64,000 nucleotides of DNA from Sphaerotilus montanus (lineage in GTDB: Bacteria; Pseudomonadota; Gammaproteobacteria; Burkholderiales; Burkholderiaceae_C): assembly GCF_013410775.1 (NCBI RefSeq), contig NZ_JACCFH010000001.1:1736001-1800000 (forward strand), read 5' to 3'. Shown here one piece after another: positions 9,225 to 18,332 of the stretch. Within the stretch, counting starts at the first letter, position 1, and every line of letters starts with the position of its first letter. The notes beneath the pieces were generated by a model that saw only the letters and a program-made list of their open reading frames with translations, searched no databases and was not told where the DNA came from. Made by a program: the position numbers and the translations under genes.

Positions 9225-9776
9225 TCAGCGTATCTGGCAGCGTGCGCAGACGGTGTAGCGGACCATGAGCCGAGGCGACGCCACCTGCTCTGGCTCCTCC
9301 CAGGGCAGGCTGGCCCGCTGCAGTCGCAGGCACACGCTGCAGCGCATGATCGCCGACCCCACCGACTGCGGGCCCGGCGCATCGTCCGTGTAGCACGTCA
9401 GCCCGCGCACCCTGGCCTGCTGATCGATCAGGCGGTGTTCAATGCGCACCGCACCGCCCGCCCGCGGTCTCAAGGTCATCTCCATGCTGCGCCGGACGAC
9501 CGGGGTGTCGCAGCGGTAGCGCAGCGTGCGGGGCTGGCCTGTCACGCGCACAGCCTGCAGCGCAGCGTCCATGTACATCCGCGTCGCGTCGCCCGAAATG
9601 AAGCGTATGAGCGGCTGGCCGATCACGGACCCCTGCAGCGAGCCGGCCGGAGCACCACCCCGGCTCGCGACTGCGTCCCAGTCGGGGCAGACAGCGGTCA
9701 CACGGCCCTCGGCATCCAGCTCATACCACTCGGCAATGTCTGCTGCAGCCACTGGCGTCGCCAGTGAATCAGGCAT
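9225..9776 (-). CDS. PAS-like protein with two CxxC pairs
   Basis: A 183-residue protein without a firm family match. The N-terminal half (WYELDAEGRVTAVCPDWDAV ... VIGQPLIRFISGDATRMYMD) looks like a PAS fold, and the C-terminal part carries CSVC and CARC, a possible zinc-binding knuckle. It overlaps the stop of the upstream CheB-CheR-GGDEF-EAL gene by 8 bp, so it is translationally coupled and may be a sensory or adaptor partner of that giant protein. That role is inferred from position only. Confidence 0.6.
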   Translation of the reverse strand: MPDSLATPVAAADIAEWYELDAEGRVTAVCPDWDAVASRGGAPAGSLQGSVIGQPLIRFISGDATRMYMDAALQAVRVTGQPRTLRYRCDTPVVRRSMEMTLRPRAGGAVRIEHRLIDQQARVRGLTCYTDDAPGPQSVGSAIMRCSVCLRLQRASLPWEEPEQVASPRLMVRYTVCARCQIR

Positions 9777-12700
9777 GGCCCCATCCCTGCCGGTGGTCGA
9801 GCAGCCACCGGGAAGAAGTCTCGGCAGACATGGGCCGGGACACATGAAAGCCCTGGATGCCGACAGGCACTGCGCCTCCCCGGAAGTGCCCCATCTGCGC
9901 CGCAGTCTCGACGCCCTCCGCCACGACCCGCAGCCCCAGCGCCTGGCCAAGCCCGACGATGGCCGCCACGATCTCGCGGTCATCACGGCGGTCGAGCACG
10001 CCGTTGACAAAACTGCGGTCGATCTTCAGTTCATTGAGCGGCAGCCGACGCAGATAGCCCAGCGAGGAATAGCCGGTACCGAAATCGTCGAGCGACATCT
10101 GCACCCCCAGCTGGTTCAGCCGTTGCAGCAGCTGCGTGAGCGTGTCGTCCTGCTGCAGCAGCGCACTCTCGGTCAACTCCAGCATCAGGCATTCGCCGGG
10201 AATCTGGTGGCGGATCAGCACCTCCTGGAGCGCCTCGGCAAAACTGCGGTCGCGCAGCTGGCGCGGCGAGATGTTGACCGACATGCGCACCGACTCCAGC
10301 CCCGCCCGGCGCCAGGCCGAGAGCTGGCGCAAGGCCTCGTCGAGGACCCAGTGGCCGATCAGGTCGATCAGCGACGACTGCTCGGCGATGGGCAGGAACA
10401 CCGACGGCGCGATCAGCTCACCGCCCGTCGGCCGCCAGCGCAGCAGTGCCTCGACACCGAAGACACGGCCAGTGCCACCATCGATCTGCGGCTGGTAGTG
10501 CAGCACCAGCTCGTCACCCTTGAGGGCCTGGCGCAAGCCGCTCTCGATCATCAGCCGCGTGCGGGCACTGTCACCGACTTCCACCGAGAAGAACTCGTAG
10601 CTGCCGCGCCCGCTGGCCTTGGCACGGTACATCGCGGCATCGGCATGGCGCAGCAGCGTCGCGCCGTCGCTGGCATCGCCCGGGTACATCGCGATGCCGA
10701 CCGTCGCCCCCGTCGTCAGCAGCCGCCCCTGGAAAGGCATGTCCTGGGCCAGTGCCTTGCGGATGCGCTCGACGGTCTGCAGGCACTCGTGGCGGCTGGT
10801 GTTCTCCAGCAACAGCACGAACTCGTCGCCTCCCAGACGCGCCAGCGTATCCGCGCTGCGCACACCCTCGGCGATGCGGCGGGCAGCCATGCGCAGCACC
10901 TCGTCGCCGACGTCATGGCCGAGGCTGTCGTTGATGGTCTTGAAATGGTCGAGGTCGATGAAGCACAGCGCGATCTCGCTGCGGTGCCGCCGCGCACTGT
11001 CGATGGCGTGCGAGAGCCGGTCGGAAAGCAGGTTGCGGTTGGGCAGCCCGGTGAGCGGATCGTGGGTGGCGAGATGGCGCATGCTCTCGCGCGTCTCGGT
11101 CAGGGCGGACACATCGGTCAGCACCATGACCACCTGTGTCAGCTGACCTGTCTTGTCCCGGATGGCACTGGCCGACAGCCAGCCGGTGAACAGCGCGCCG
11201 GGGCGCTGGGCCTGGGCGGTGTTGGCTGCGGGTTTGCGGCAGACCTCGCCCTGCCAGCGACCGGTCTGCCCGACCTGGCGCCGGATCTCGTCGAAGAAAT
11301 GCGGCCCATGGCGTTCGACATCGAACAGCACCGGAGGCGGCGAGCCGACCAGCGCGGATTCGTCGTGTCCGGTCAGTCGACAGAAAGCGCCATTGACCCG
11401 CAGCACGCAGCCCTGCGCATCCAGGACCAGCACACCCTCGGTCGTGGCCTCGAACACCTGCGCGGCGATGCGCAACGCGGTGTCTGCCTCATGTGAGGCC
11501 GTGATATCGACCGCCTGCAGGCAGACCGCCTCCAGTGCGCCATGCACGTCGTAGAGCCCGAAACGGGTGGACCACCAGCAGCGTGTCTGGCCACCGATGT
11601 CGAACAGTTCCTCGCATTCGACAGGCTCGTTGTCACGCAGCAGCTCGACATCGCGCAGACGCAGCGCACGCGCCACTGCCAGTGGCAGCGCCTGCTCGTC
11701 GGTTCGCCCCAGCAGGGCCGCCGTCTCGACACCGAGAAAGGCTGCGTAGTGGCCGTTGGCAAACTCGTAGCGGCCCGCAAGATCCTTGATCGCCATCAGC
11801 GCGCGGCCGTGGTTGAGCACCGTCAGCAGACGCCGCTCGACCCGCTGGGTGTGGCGCTCGGCCAGTGCCAGCTCGGTGTTGTCGACCACCGTCAGCACCA
11901 CGCCACGCCGCTCGCCGCCCAAGACGTTGTGGCTGAAATGCAGCACGTATTCCTGTCCACGGGCCGAGGGCGGCAGCACCAGCGTGGTCGGGCTGGCCGA
12001 GCCGTGGGCCTGGGCCGCCGGCGCGATCAGGTCATCAATGCCTTCCGGCAGCCGCAAGGTGGACAGCGGCAGGCCCTCGGCCCCCGGGCTGATGCTGAAC
12101 AGGCGGGCGGCCGCCACGTTGTAGCGGCTGATGCGGTACTGGTCGTCAATGACCAGCAGGGGCATGGCGATGCTGTTCTGCACGCTCTGCAGCTCTTCAG
12201 CGAGCTGCTGGTGGCGCCGCCACTGGTGGTTGAGCTCGGCGTTGACCGTCGCCAGCTCCTGGTTGGTGGCCTGCAGCTCCTCGTTGGCAGACTCCAGCTC
12301 CTCGTTGCTGGCCTGCAGCTCCTCGTTGGTGGCCTGGGACTCCTCGTTGAGAGCCTGCATCTCCTCGTTGAACGATTCGAGCTGCTCGATCAGGCTCTTC
12401 ATGCGGTCGCGCGCATCGGCCAACTCCAGGGCCTCGCGGCTGTCGGGAGCCTTCGACGGCGCTTCACGGTGCACACGGGCCGGCTGCCGCAGGAAGGCCA
12501 GCAGGGCCTGGCGCTGCAGCGGCACATCGCCGATGAGGTGCAGCACCAGCTCCCAGCGCTCGCGGCGCCGACCGTTCTGGAGCGTGACAGCCATGCGGTG
12601 CGTGTCCCGGCTGCCATCGCCCAGCAGCGCACAGAGCAACCGCAGATCCTCCTCGATCTCCGGACGGGCCAGCGACACCACATCGAATCGCTGCGCCCCG

Positions 12701-14394
12701 GACCGCAGCTGCAAGAACGGCGACACATCCCCGTGCACCTGCAGCACCTGCAGCCGCTCGTCGAGCAGCACGCACGGAGGCAGATAGCGCTGTGACCCCT
12801 GGCGCAGCAAGCGCAACTCCAGCGGCTGGCCGACATCGAGACGGGGCTTCGGCGGGACCGGCTGCACCTCGGCCATCGGGATCAGTGCCACCTCGTGCAG
12901 CGGCGTCGGCCCGCTGCGCCGCGCGTAGAGCCGCACTTCGCGTCCGAGGTGGCTGAACAGCGCCTCGCTGTGCAGCACCGACTCGTTCTGGCCCAGCATC
13001 AACAGGCCGCGGGTGCCCAGTGCGTAGTGGAACATCCGCATCACGCGCTCCTGCGCCTGCGGCTTCAGGTAGATCAGCACGTTGCGGCAGCTGATCATGT
13101 CGAGCCGGGGAAAGGGAGGATCGCGGGTCAGGTCATGGCGCGAGAACACGATGCACTCGCGCAGCGCCTTCGAGACCTCGACCTGGGTGCCCCAGGGAGT
13201 GAAGTGGCGGGCGCGGAAACGCTCGGGCAGGGCCGCCAGCGACTGCGGGTCGTAGACACCGCGCCGGGCACGCTGCAGTGCCTCCAGGTCCAGGTCGGTG
13301 GCGAAGATCTGCAGCGGGTGGTCCTTGGCACGGTCACCGAGCGCATCCAGCCAGACCATGGCGACCGAGTACGCCTCCTCGCCCGTGGCACAGCCGGCCA
13401 CCCAGACGCGGATGGCCTCTCCTGCCGGCTTGTGCACCACACTGCGGGTGACCTGCTCCAGCAGGTGGTCGAAGGCCACCGGATTGCGCCAGAACGAGGT
13501 CACCGAGATCAGCGTCTCGCGGGCCAGGTGCTCCAGCTCTTCCGGATGGTCCAGGGTCAGCGCGAGGTATTCGGCCAGGTTGCTCACCTCGCAGGCCTGC
13601 AGGCGGCGGGCCAGGCGGCGCAGCAAGGTGCCTTCCTTGTAGTCCGCCAGGTTGACACCGCAGCGCCGCCGCACCCGCTGCAGCAGCTCGACCATCTGCG
13701 CGTCGTCACCCAGCTGCGGCGGCGACAGCACTTCGTCCTCGGCGTGGTCACGTGCCGCCACGATATCGGACACCGTCATCGGCAGCGCGCCGGGATCGCG
13801 CACCCAGTGGCACAGCGCCCGGCCCATCTCGCCGAGCGACATCATCCGGTCGAACCCCACCGAGCGGCTGGCCGCTTCGGGCATGCCGGTGTAGCGGGCA
13901 CTCTCGCTGGTCTGCACCAGCACCAGCCCGCCGGCGTCCCGGATACGCTGCAGTCCCTGCGCCCCGTCAGAACCGGTACCCGACAGCACGATGCCGCCCG
14001 CCAAGTGGCCCAGCCGATGGGCCAGCGACTGGAAGAACAGGTTGATCGACGGCCGCGGCAGCGAATGCGGCTCTGGCTCGGTCAGGCGCAGCGCGGCGCC
14101 GTCGAACTCGATGTGCGCATTCGTCGGGGTGATCAGGATTTCGTCGGGCTGCGGCTGGTCACCATCGCGGATCTCACGCACCTGCATCGGCGTGTGCGGC
14201 TGCAGGATCTCGGTCAGCATCGAGCGGTGCGTCGGCGACATGTGCTGGAGCACGACGTAGCACAGGCCCTGGTCCGCTGGCAGTGCCGCCAGCAGATTGC
14301 GCAGACTCTCCAGCCCTCCTGCAGAAGCTCCGATGCCCACCAGCTTGGGGACAGCCCCCGCCGAGTTCGAAAGCGTTGTCTGGCGTGTTTCCAT
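9769..14394 (-). CDS. CheB-CheR-PAS-GGDEF-EAL hybrid signalling protein
   Basis: A 1541-residue protein. Domain order: CheB methylesterase (about 15-195; IGASAGG with the catalytic Ser, VVLQHMS with the His, SGTGSDGAQGL with the Asp), CheR methyltransferase (about 215-470; SAM motif VWVAGCATGEEAY near 328), a linker, a coiled coil of NEELQ-type heptads (about 660-735), two to three PAS domains (about 740-1115), GGDEF diguanylate cyclase (RLGGDEF near 1188) and EAL phosphodiesterase (EALLRW near 1314; DDFGTGYSSLGYL later). Both c-di-GMP motifs look intact. There is no CheY-like receiver domain ahead of CheB. It would link methylation-type adaptation to c-di-GMP turnover (inference). The downstream PAS/CxxC gene overlaps its stop. 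Confidence 0.93.
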   Translation of the reverse strand: METRQTTLSNSAGAVPKLVGIGASAGGLESLRNLLAALPADQGLCYVVLQHMSPTHRSMLTEILQPHTPMQVREIRDGDQPQPDEILITPTNAHIEFDGAALRLTEPEPHSLPRPSINLFFQSLAHRLGHLAGGIVLSGTGSDGAQGLQRIRDAGGLVLVQTSESARYTGMPEAASRSVGFDRMMSLGEMGRALCHWVRDPGALPMTVSDIVAARDHAEDEVLSPPQLGDDAQMVELLQRVRRRCGVNLADYKEGTLLRRLARRLQACEVSNLAEYLALTLDHPEELEHLARETLISVTSFWRNPVAFDHLLEQVTRSVVHKPAGEAIRVWVAGCATGEEAYSVAMVWLDALGDRAKDHPLQIFATDLDLEALQRARRGVYDPQSLAALPERFRARHFTPWGTQVEVSKALRECIVFSRHDLTRDPPFPRLDMISCRNVLIYLKPQAQERVMRMFHYALGTRGLLMLGQNESVLHSEALFSHLGREVRLYARRSGPTPLHEVALIPMAEVQPVPPKPRLDVGQPLELRLLRQGSQRYLPPCVLLDERLQVLQVHGDVSPFLQLRSGAQRFDVVSLARPEIEEDLRLLCALLGDGSRDTHRMAVTLQNGRRRERWELVLHLIGDVPLQRQALLAFLRQPARVHREAPSKAPDSREALELADARDRMKSLIEQLESFNEEMQALNEESQATNEELQASNEELESANEELQATNQELATVNAELNHQWRRHQQLAEELQSVQNSIAMPLLVIDDQYRISRYNVAAARLFSISPGAEGLPLSTLRLPEGIDDLIAPAAQAHGSASPTTLVLPPSARGQEYVLHFSHNVLGGERRGVVLTVVDNTELALAERHTQRVERRLLTVLNHGRALMAIKDLAGRYEFANGHYAAFLGVETAALLGRTDEQALPLAVARALRLRDVELLRDNEPVECEELFDIGGQTRCWWSTRFGLYDVHGALEAVCLQAVDITASHEADTALRIAAQVFEATTEGVLVLDAQGCVLRVNGAFCRLTGHDESALVGSPPPVLFDVERHGPHFFDEIRRQVGQTGRWQGEVCRKPAANTAQAQRPGALFTGWLSASAIRDKTGQLTQVVMVLTDVSALTETRESMRHLATHDPLTGLPNRNLLSDRLSHAIDSARRHRSEIALCFIDLDHFKTINDSLGHDVGDEVLRMAARRIAEGVRSADTLARLGGDEFVLLLENTSRHECLQTVERIRKALAQDMPFQGRLLTTGATVGIAMYPGDASDGATLLRHADAAMYRAKASGRGSYEFFSVEVGDSARTRLMIESGLRQALKGDELVLHYQPQIDGGTGRVFGVEALLRWRPTGGELIAPSVFLPIAEQSSLIDLIGHWVLDEALRQLSAWRRAGLESVRMSVNISPRQLRDRSFAEALQEVLIRHQIPGECLMLELTESALLQQDDTLTQLLQRLNQLGVQMSLDDFGTGYSSLGYLRRLPLNELKIDRSFVNGVLDRRDDREIVAAIVGLGQALGLRVVAEGVETAAQMGHFRGGAVPVGIQGFHVSRPMSAETSSRWLLDHRQGWGHA

Positions 14395-14498
14395 GCTTGG
14401 TACTTATCAGTTTTTAGAACAACCGAATCAGCCCATCCTGAAACGGAAAATACCGACCAGATTCAAACACGGACGCACCCCGAGCACCCCGACTTTTT

Positions 14499-15500
14499 TC
14501 ACGCCAGACCCGCACCGAATCGCCACGCAACCAACGCAAAACTCCCGAACGCCAGCACGGTCGAGGCCAGGATGATCCGCGCCACCCGGCCGTTGTCCGC
14601 CCCGTAGCGCTCGGCCAGCAGCGAGACGTTGCTGGCACTCGGCAGCGCGGCGGCCAGCACCAGCACCATCAGCTGGAAGTCGCTCAGCGCCAGCCCCGCG
14701 GCCTGCGCGGCCGAGCCCGCCGCCCACACCAGCAGCGGGTGCACCACCAACTTGATCAGCGCCACCGGCAGGTAACGCGCGGCGGGCATCGGCGCGCCGG
14801 GGCGGCCCTGCGCGTCCAGCCCCGAGCGCCACAGCACCGCGCCGATCGTGAACAGTGCGACCGGGCTTGCAGCGTCGGCGAGCATGGCCACGACCTTGGC
14901 CAGCGGACCGGGCAGCGCGACCCCGGTCACCGAGGCCAGCGCCCCCAGCCCGATCGACCACGGCAGCGGATTGCCCAGCGCCGCGCGCAATGACCGCCCG
15001 ATCGCCGCCCGCAGCGCGGCAGCGTCCCCGGCGTGGCTGGCGGCCGGGTTGTCGTGGTGCAGTTGCGCGATGGCGATGCACAGCGAGCTGGTGACGAACA
15101 GGTCGGCCAGCACGGTCGTGATCGTCGGTCCCGCCGCTGCCGGCCCGACCAGCGCCACCAGCAACGGCACGCCCATGAAGCCGGTGTTCGGAAAGGCGGC
15201 CACCAGCGCGCCGAACGCCGCGTCGCGCAGATTGCCGGCGGCCCGGCGCGTGGTCACCACCGTGAGCGCCACCACTGCCAGCGCGCACAGCAGGTACACG
15301 CCCAGCACCACCGGATCGAACAGCTCGCGCACCGGCAGGTTCGCACCGAAGCGGAACAGCATGCACGGCAGCGCGAAGTAGAGAACAAACGCATTGAGCC
15401 CCGGCACCGCGACCAGCGGCAACAGCCCGCGCCGGGCCGCGAGATAGCCGATCAGGATCAGGGCGAAGAAGGGGACGGTGACGGAGAAGATGGCCTGCAT
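14499..15500 (-). CDS. AEC family transporter (auxin efflux carrier-like permease)
   Basis: A 333-residue membrane protein with about ten hydrophobic segments in the AEC/BART layout. The start (MQAIFSVTVPFFALILIGYL) and the central NTGFMGVPLLVAL and polar breaks are typical. Family members export or import organic acids or amino acid derivatives; the substrate cannot be told. ATG 15500 aligns with the family start; it lies 43 bp inside the 3' end of the response regulator gene, so it is probably coupled to the upstream signalling genes. A regulated transporter controlled by that two-component system is a reasonable inference. Confidence 0.88.
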   Translation of the reverse strand: MQAIFSVTVPFFALILIGYLAARRGLLPLVAVPGLNAFVLYFALPCMLFRFGANLPVRELFDPVVLGVYLLCALAVVALTVVTTRRAAGNLRDAAFGALVAAFPNTGFMGVPLLVALVGPAAAGPTITTVLADLFVTSSLCIAIAQLHHDNPAASHAGDAAALRAAIGRSLRAALGNPLPWSIGLGALASVTGVALPGPLAKVVAMLADAASPVALFTIGAVLWRSGLDAQGRPGAPMPAARYLPVALIKLVVHPLLVWAAGSAAQAAGLALSDFQLMVLVLAAALPSASNVSLLAERYGADNGRVARIILASTVLAFGSFALVAWRFGAGLA

Positions 15501-16435
15501 GGGCCGAAGTATCCCAGCCACTTGCGCACCTGGCGCACCGCATCGGCCTGCACCAGCGCCAGCGCGCGGTCGAGATGGCCCTGCACCACGGCACGGTGGC
15601 GCCGCTCGCGGTCGGTCTCGTCGAGCCAGCCGTGGGCGCGGGCGATCTGGGTGTCACTGCGGCCATCGACGGCGGCCATCAGCACGTCCCGCGCCAGCGG
15701 ATCGAGCAGGCCGAGGCGGTGGACCAGCTCGTGCTCGGCCAGCGCCGTCAGCGACTCGGCGCCGTGGCGGTCCAGCAGCGGCCGCAGCAGCTCGACCAGC
15801 AGATGCGGCGAGCGGCTGTCGCCGAGCAGCTTCTTCATCGCGCTGGCGCGCTGCAGCTCGACCACGCCCTCCTCCTTGTTCAGCTCGCGGGCGATGCCGT
15901 AGTTGGTCTGGCCGCGCAGCACGCGGCTGATCACCTCGCGCTCGGCGGGTGTCAGCACGTCCAGCACCAGTTGCAGCAGCCGCCGTTCCTCCTCGGCCTC
16001 TCGGCGCAATGCCGGCTCGCGGGCGAGGAAGAGGCGGATTTTGTCCTTCAGCTTGTCCAGCGGCGCCTGCTTGGAAAAGAAATGGACATCCGCCCGGCCG
16101 CGGAGACCGACCTGATCCAGCGCCAGGTCCATGTCGTTTCCGTGCGGTCCGGTCAGGAAGATCACCGGCATCGGGCAACGCTGTGCCAGCAGCAGATTGA
16201 AGATTTGCAGGCCGTTCATCGACCCCGGTGGATCGAAGTCGATGTCCAGCGTCACGACTCCCCGCCGCAACCAGAGCGGCTCGGCCAGGAACACCTCGCC
16301 ACTCGCGTAGCCCCGCGCCTCGAACCCCTCGGCGCGCAGGCTGTAGAGCAGGCCGTCGCGGTACTCGGCATAGTCATCGACGACATGCACCCGTGGTGCT
16401 TCAATGGCAGGGCGACGCGGATCATTCGGCAGCAT
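15458..16435 (-). CDS. Response regulator with receiver and LuxR-like HTH
   Basis: A 325-residue protein. The N-terminal receiver (VHVVDDYAEYRDGLLYSLRA ... VTLDIDFDPPGSMNGL ... VIFLTGPHGND ... FFSKQAPLDKL) keeps the acidic pair, the phospho-acceptor aspartate region and the conserved Thr and Lys. The middle part LTPAEREVISRVLRGQTNYG is a LuxR/FixJ-type helix-turn-helix. The C-terminal roughly 100 residues hold a second segment (LDPLARDVLMAAVDGRSDTQIA) that looks like another, degenerate HTH of the same kind. It overlaps the histidine kinase gene by 14 bp and should be its partner. Confidence 0.82.
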   Translation of the reverse strand: MLPNDPRRPAIEAPRVHVVDDYAEYRDGLLYSLRAEGFEARGYASGEVFLAEPLWLRRGVVTLDIDFDPPGSMNGLQIFNLLLAQRCPMPVIFLTGPHGNDMDLALDQVGLRGRADVHFFSKQAPLDKLKDKIRLFLAREPALRREAEEERRLLQLVLDVLTPAEREVISRVLRGQTNYGIARELNKEEGVVELQRASAMKKLLGDSRSPHLLVELLRPLLDRHGAESLTALAEHELVHRLGLLDPLARDVLMAAVDGRSDTQIARAHGWLDETDRERRHRAVVQGHLDRALALVQADAVRQVRKWLGYFGPCRPSSPSPSPSSP

Positions 16436-18332
16436 GGGTGCAGGCCTCCTGGGTGGATGTCAAGGGGAGGGTGATCACGAAGTCGGCGCCGCGGGGCTGG
16501 TTGTCCGTGACCACCAGACGGCCACCGAGCCGTTCGACCCAGCGCCGGCACAAGGGCAGCCCCCAGCCGTGGCCGCCCTGGCGGGTCGAATACTGGCGCT
16601 CGAAGATGGCCTCCCGCTGCGCCGGCGCGACGCCCGGGCCGCGGTCGCGCACATGGATCTGTACCTGCCCGGCGTCCTCGTCCAGGTAGTTTTCGACGCT
16701 GACCAGCCGGTTGGTGATGGACGTGGTGTCCATCACCGAGATGGCGTTGTGCAGCAGGTTGCTCAGCACCTCGCACAGGATCAGCCGGTCCATCGTGATG
16801 GGGGGCAGCTCGGCCGAAACGCCGTTGTGCATCACCACGTTCTGCGTGGCCGCGTACGCGCTGACCTGCGCCATCGCGTCGGCCACGGTGTCGCGCAGCA
16901 AGGACGGTTCCTTGGCCGCCTCGTCGCGCAGCACGGGGCGGTAGCGCTCGACGATGTCGTGCAGGTGCCGCGCGGCGCGTCCGGCAATGCGCACGCCCTC
17001 GCCCAGCAGGTCGTGGCGGCCGGCCTGCAGGTGCTTGACCACCCCATCCAGCGCCAGCAGGCAGGCGCCGCTGTGGTTGGACAGCTTGTGCAGCAGTTCG
17101 CCCGAGCGTTCGCCGATCAACTGGATCGAAGAATCCTGGCGCAGCTGCTCGTTCAGCGATTCGATGCGGCGCTGGGCCTCGACCTCGCTGGTGACATCGG
17201 TGCTGGCCAGGATCCAGCCCTCGCCGCTGCCGAGCGCGCGGGCGCTGACCTGCGCGGTCCAGCGCGTGCCGTCCGGGCGCACGAAGGGGACGCGGAAGCC
17301 GTCCGGACGCGACTGCCCGGCCAGGATGGCACGCAGGTGCTCGTCGAGCTGCCCGGCCTGGTCATCCGGCCAGAAGGGATATGGCGGCGGCACGCCGATC
17401 AGCGCGCCGCGCGGCCAGCACGAGGTCTCGCAGAAGGCGCGGTTGACGTAGGTGAGCTGCCCCGCGTGGTCGACCACCCGCAGGCCGACGCCGATCGACT
17501 CCTCGATGTCCTCGCGGAAGGCGATTTCGCTGCGCAGCGCCAGCGCCGTGCCCTGGCGGGCGGTGATCTCCTCGCGCAGGGTGCGCTGGTAGTCGCGCTG
17601 CGAGCGGCTGAGCCAGCGCAGGCTGACGCTGGCCAGCCCCACCAGCCCGAGGGCCAGCACCGACAGCAGCACCTGCGCCTGCCGGGCGGCCACGGCCACG
17701 GGCACGGCGTCCGGCGGGGCCTCCACCGGCGCAGCCGAGAACGCCGCCGGCTGGTAGCGCTGCACCAGCACGAGCGCCGGCTGGCTGCCCGGCACGGCGT
17801 GCAGGCGGTCGGTGAAGCGGCCGGCGGGCGCCTCCAGCTCGACCGGGCCACCGCGCGCCAGCGCCGTGCGGGCGCGGGCGAGGTAGTCGGGGGTCGCGAA
17901 GTCCTCGGTCTCGCCGTGCAGGTAACGCTCGGGCTGGCCGTCGTCGAGCCGCAGCAGGTGGGCCTCGACCAGCCCCGGCTGGCCAGCGCTGCAGCGCAAG
18001 GCGGCCGCGCTCAAGGGCTGGAGCGCGAGGTCGCTGCGGCGCTGGGTCGGACTCAGCTGGCCCCACGCGCTGATGAACTGGCGGGCACAGGCGTCGCCCG
18101 CCGCCGCGTTCCGCACGCCGCCCGCAGGCCCTGGAGCGGCCAGGGACGCCGGGGCGACGCGGGCCGGATCCAGCCGCGCGGGCAGCAGCTCCCAGATCAG
18201 CGCCAGCAGCAGCGTCACGGCACCGACCGCGGCGGCCACCGCCAGCCGCTGCAGCCAGCGGATGCGCCGGCGCGGCGCGGCGGGCAAGGCGTCGAGGGCC
18301 ACCATCTCAGGCTCCGACACGGGAACAGGCAT
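16422..18332 (-). CDS. PAS sensor histidine kinase
   Basis: A 636-residue membrane kinase. Two membrane segments (about 24-46 and 208-232) bracket a periplasmic domain of about 160 residues. A PAS domain follows (about 265-385; VGLRVVDHAGQLTYVNRAF). The dimerisation region contains ELLHKLSNHSGACLLALDGV, with a candidate phospho-acceptor His, and the ATPase part has EVLSNLLHNAIS (N box), DRGPGVAPAQREAIF (G1) and GHGWGLPLCRRW (G2). The H box is not of the common HisKA type. ATG 18332 lies 26 bp inside the TAXI-like gene, pointing to coupled expression of a periplasmic receptor, kinase and regulator. Confidence 0.87.
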   Translation of the reverse strand: MPVPVSEPEMVALDALPAAPRRRIRWLQRLAVAAAVGAVTLLLALIWELLPARLDPARVAPASLAAPGPAGGVRNAAAGDACARQFISAWGQLSPTQRRSDLALQPLSAAALRCSAGQPGLVEAHLLRLDDGQPERYLHGETEDFATPDYLARARTALARGGPVELEAPAGRFTDRLHAVPGSQPALVLVQRYQPAAFSAAPVEAPPDAVPVAVAARQAQVLLSVLALGLVGLASVSLRWLSRSQRDYQRTLREEITARQGTALALRSEIAFREDIEESIGVGLRVVDHAGQLTYVNRAFCETSCWPRGALIGVPPPYPFWPDDQAGQLDEHLRAILAGQSRPDGFRVPFVRPDGTRWTAQVSARALGSGEGWILASTDVTSEVEAQRRIESLNEQLRQDSSIQLIGERSGELLHKLSNHSGACLLALDGVVKHLQAGRHDLLGEGVRIAGRAARHLHDIVERYRPVLRDEAAKEPSLLRDTVADAMAQVSAYAATQNVVMHNGVSAELPPITMDRLILCEVLSNLLHNAISVMDTTSITNRLVSVENYLDEDAGQVQIHVRDRGPGVAPAQREAIFERQYSTRQGGHGWGLPLCRRWVERLGGRLVVTDNQPRGADFVITLPLTSTQEACTHAAE

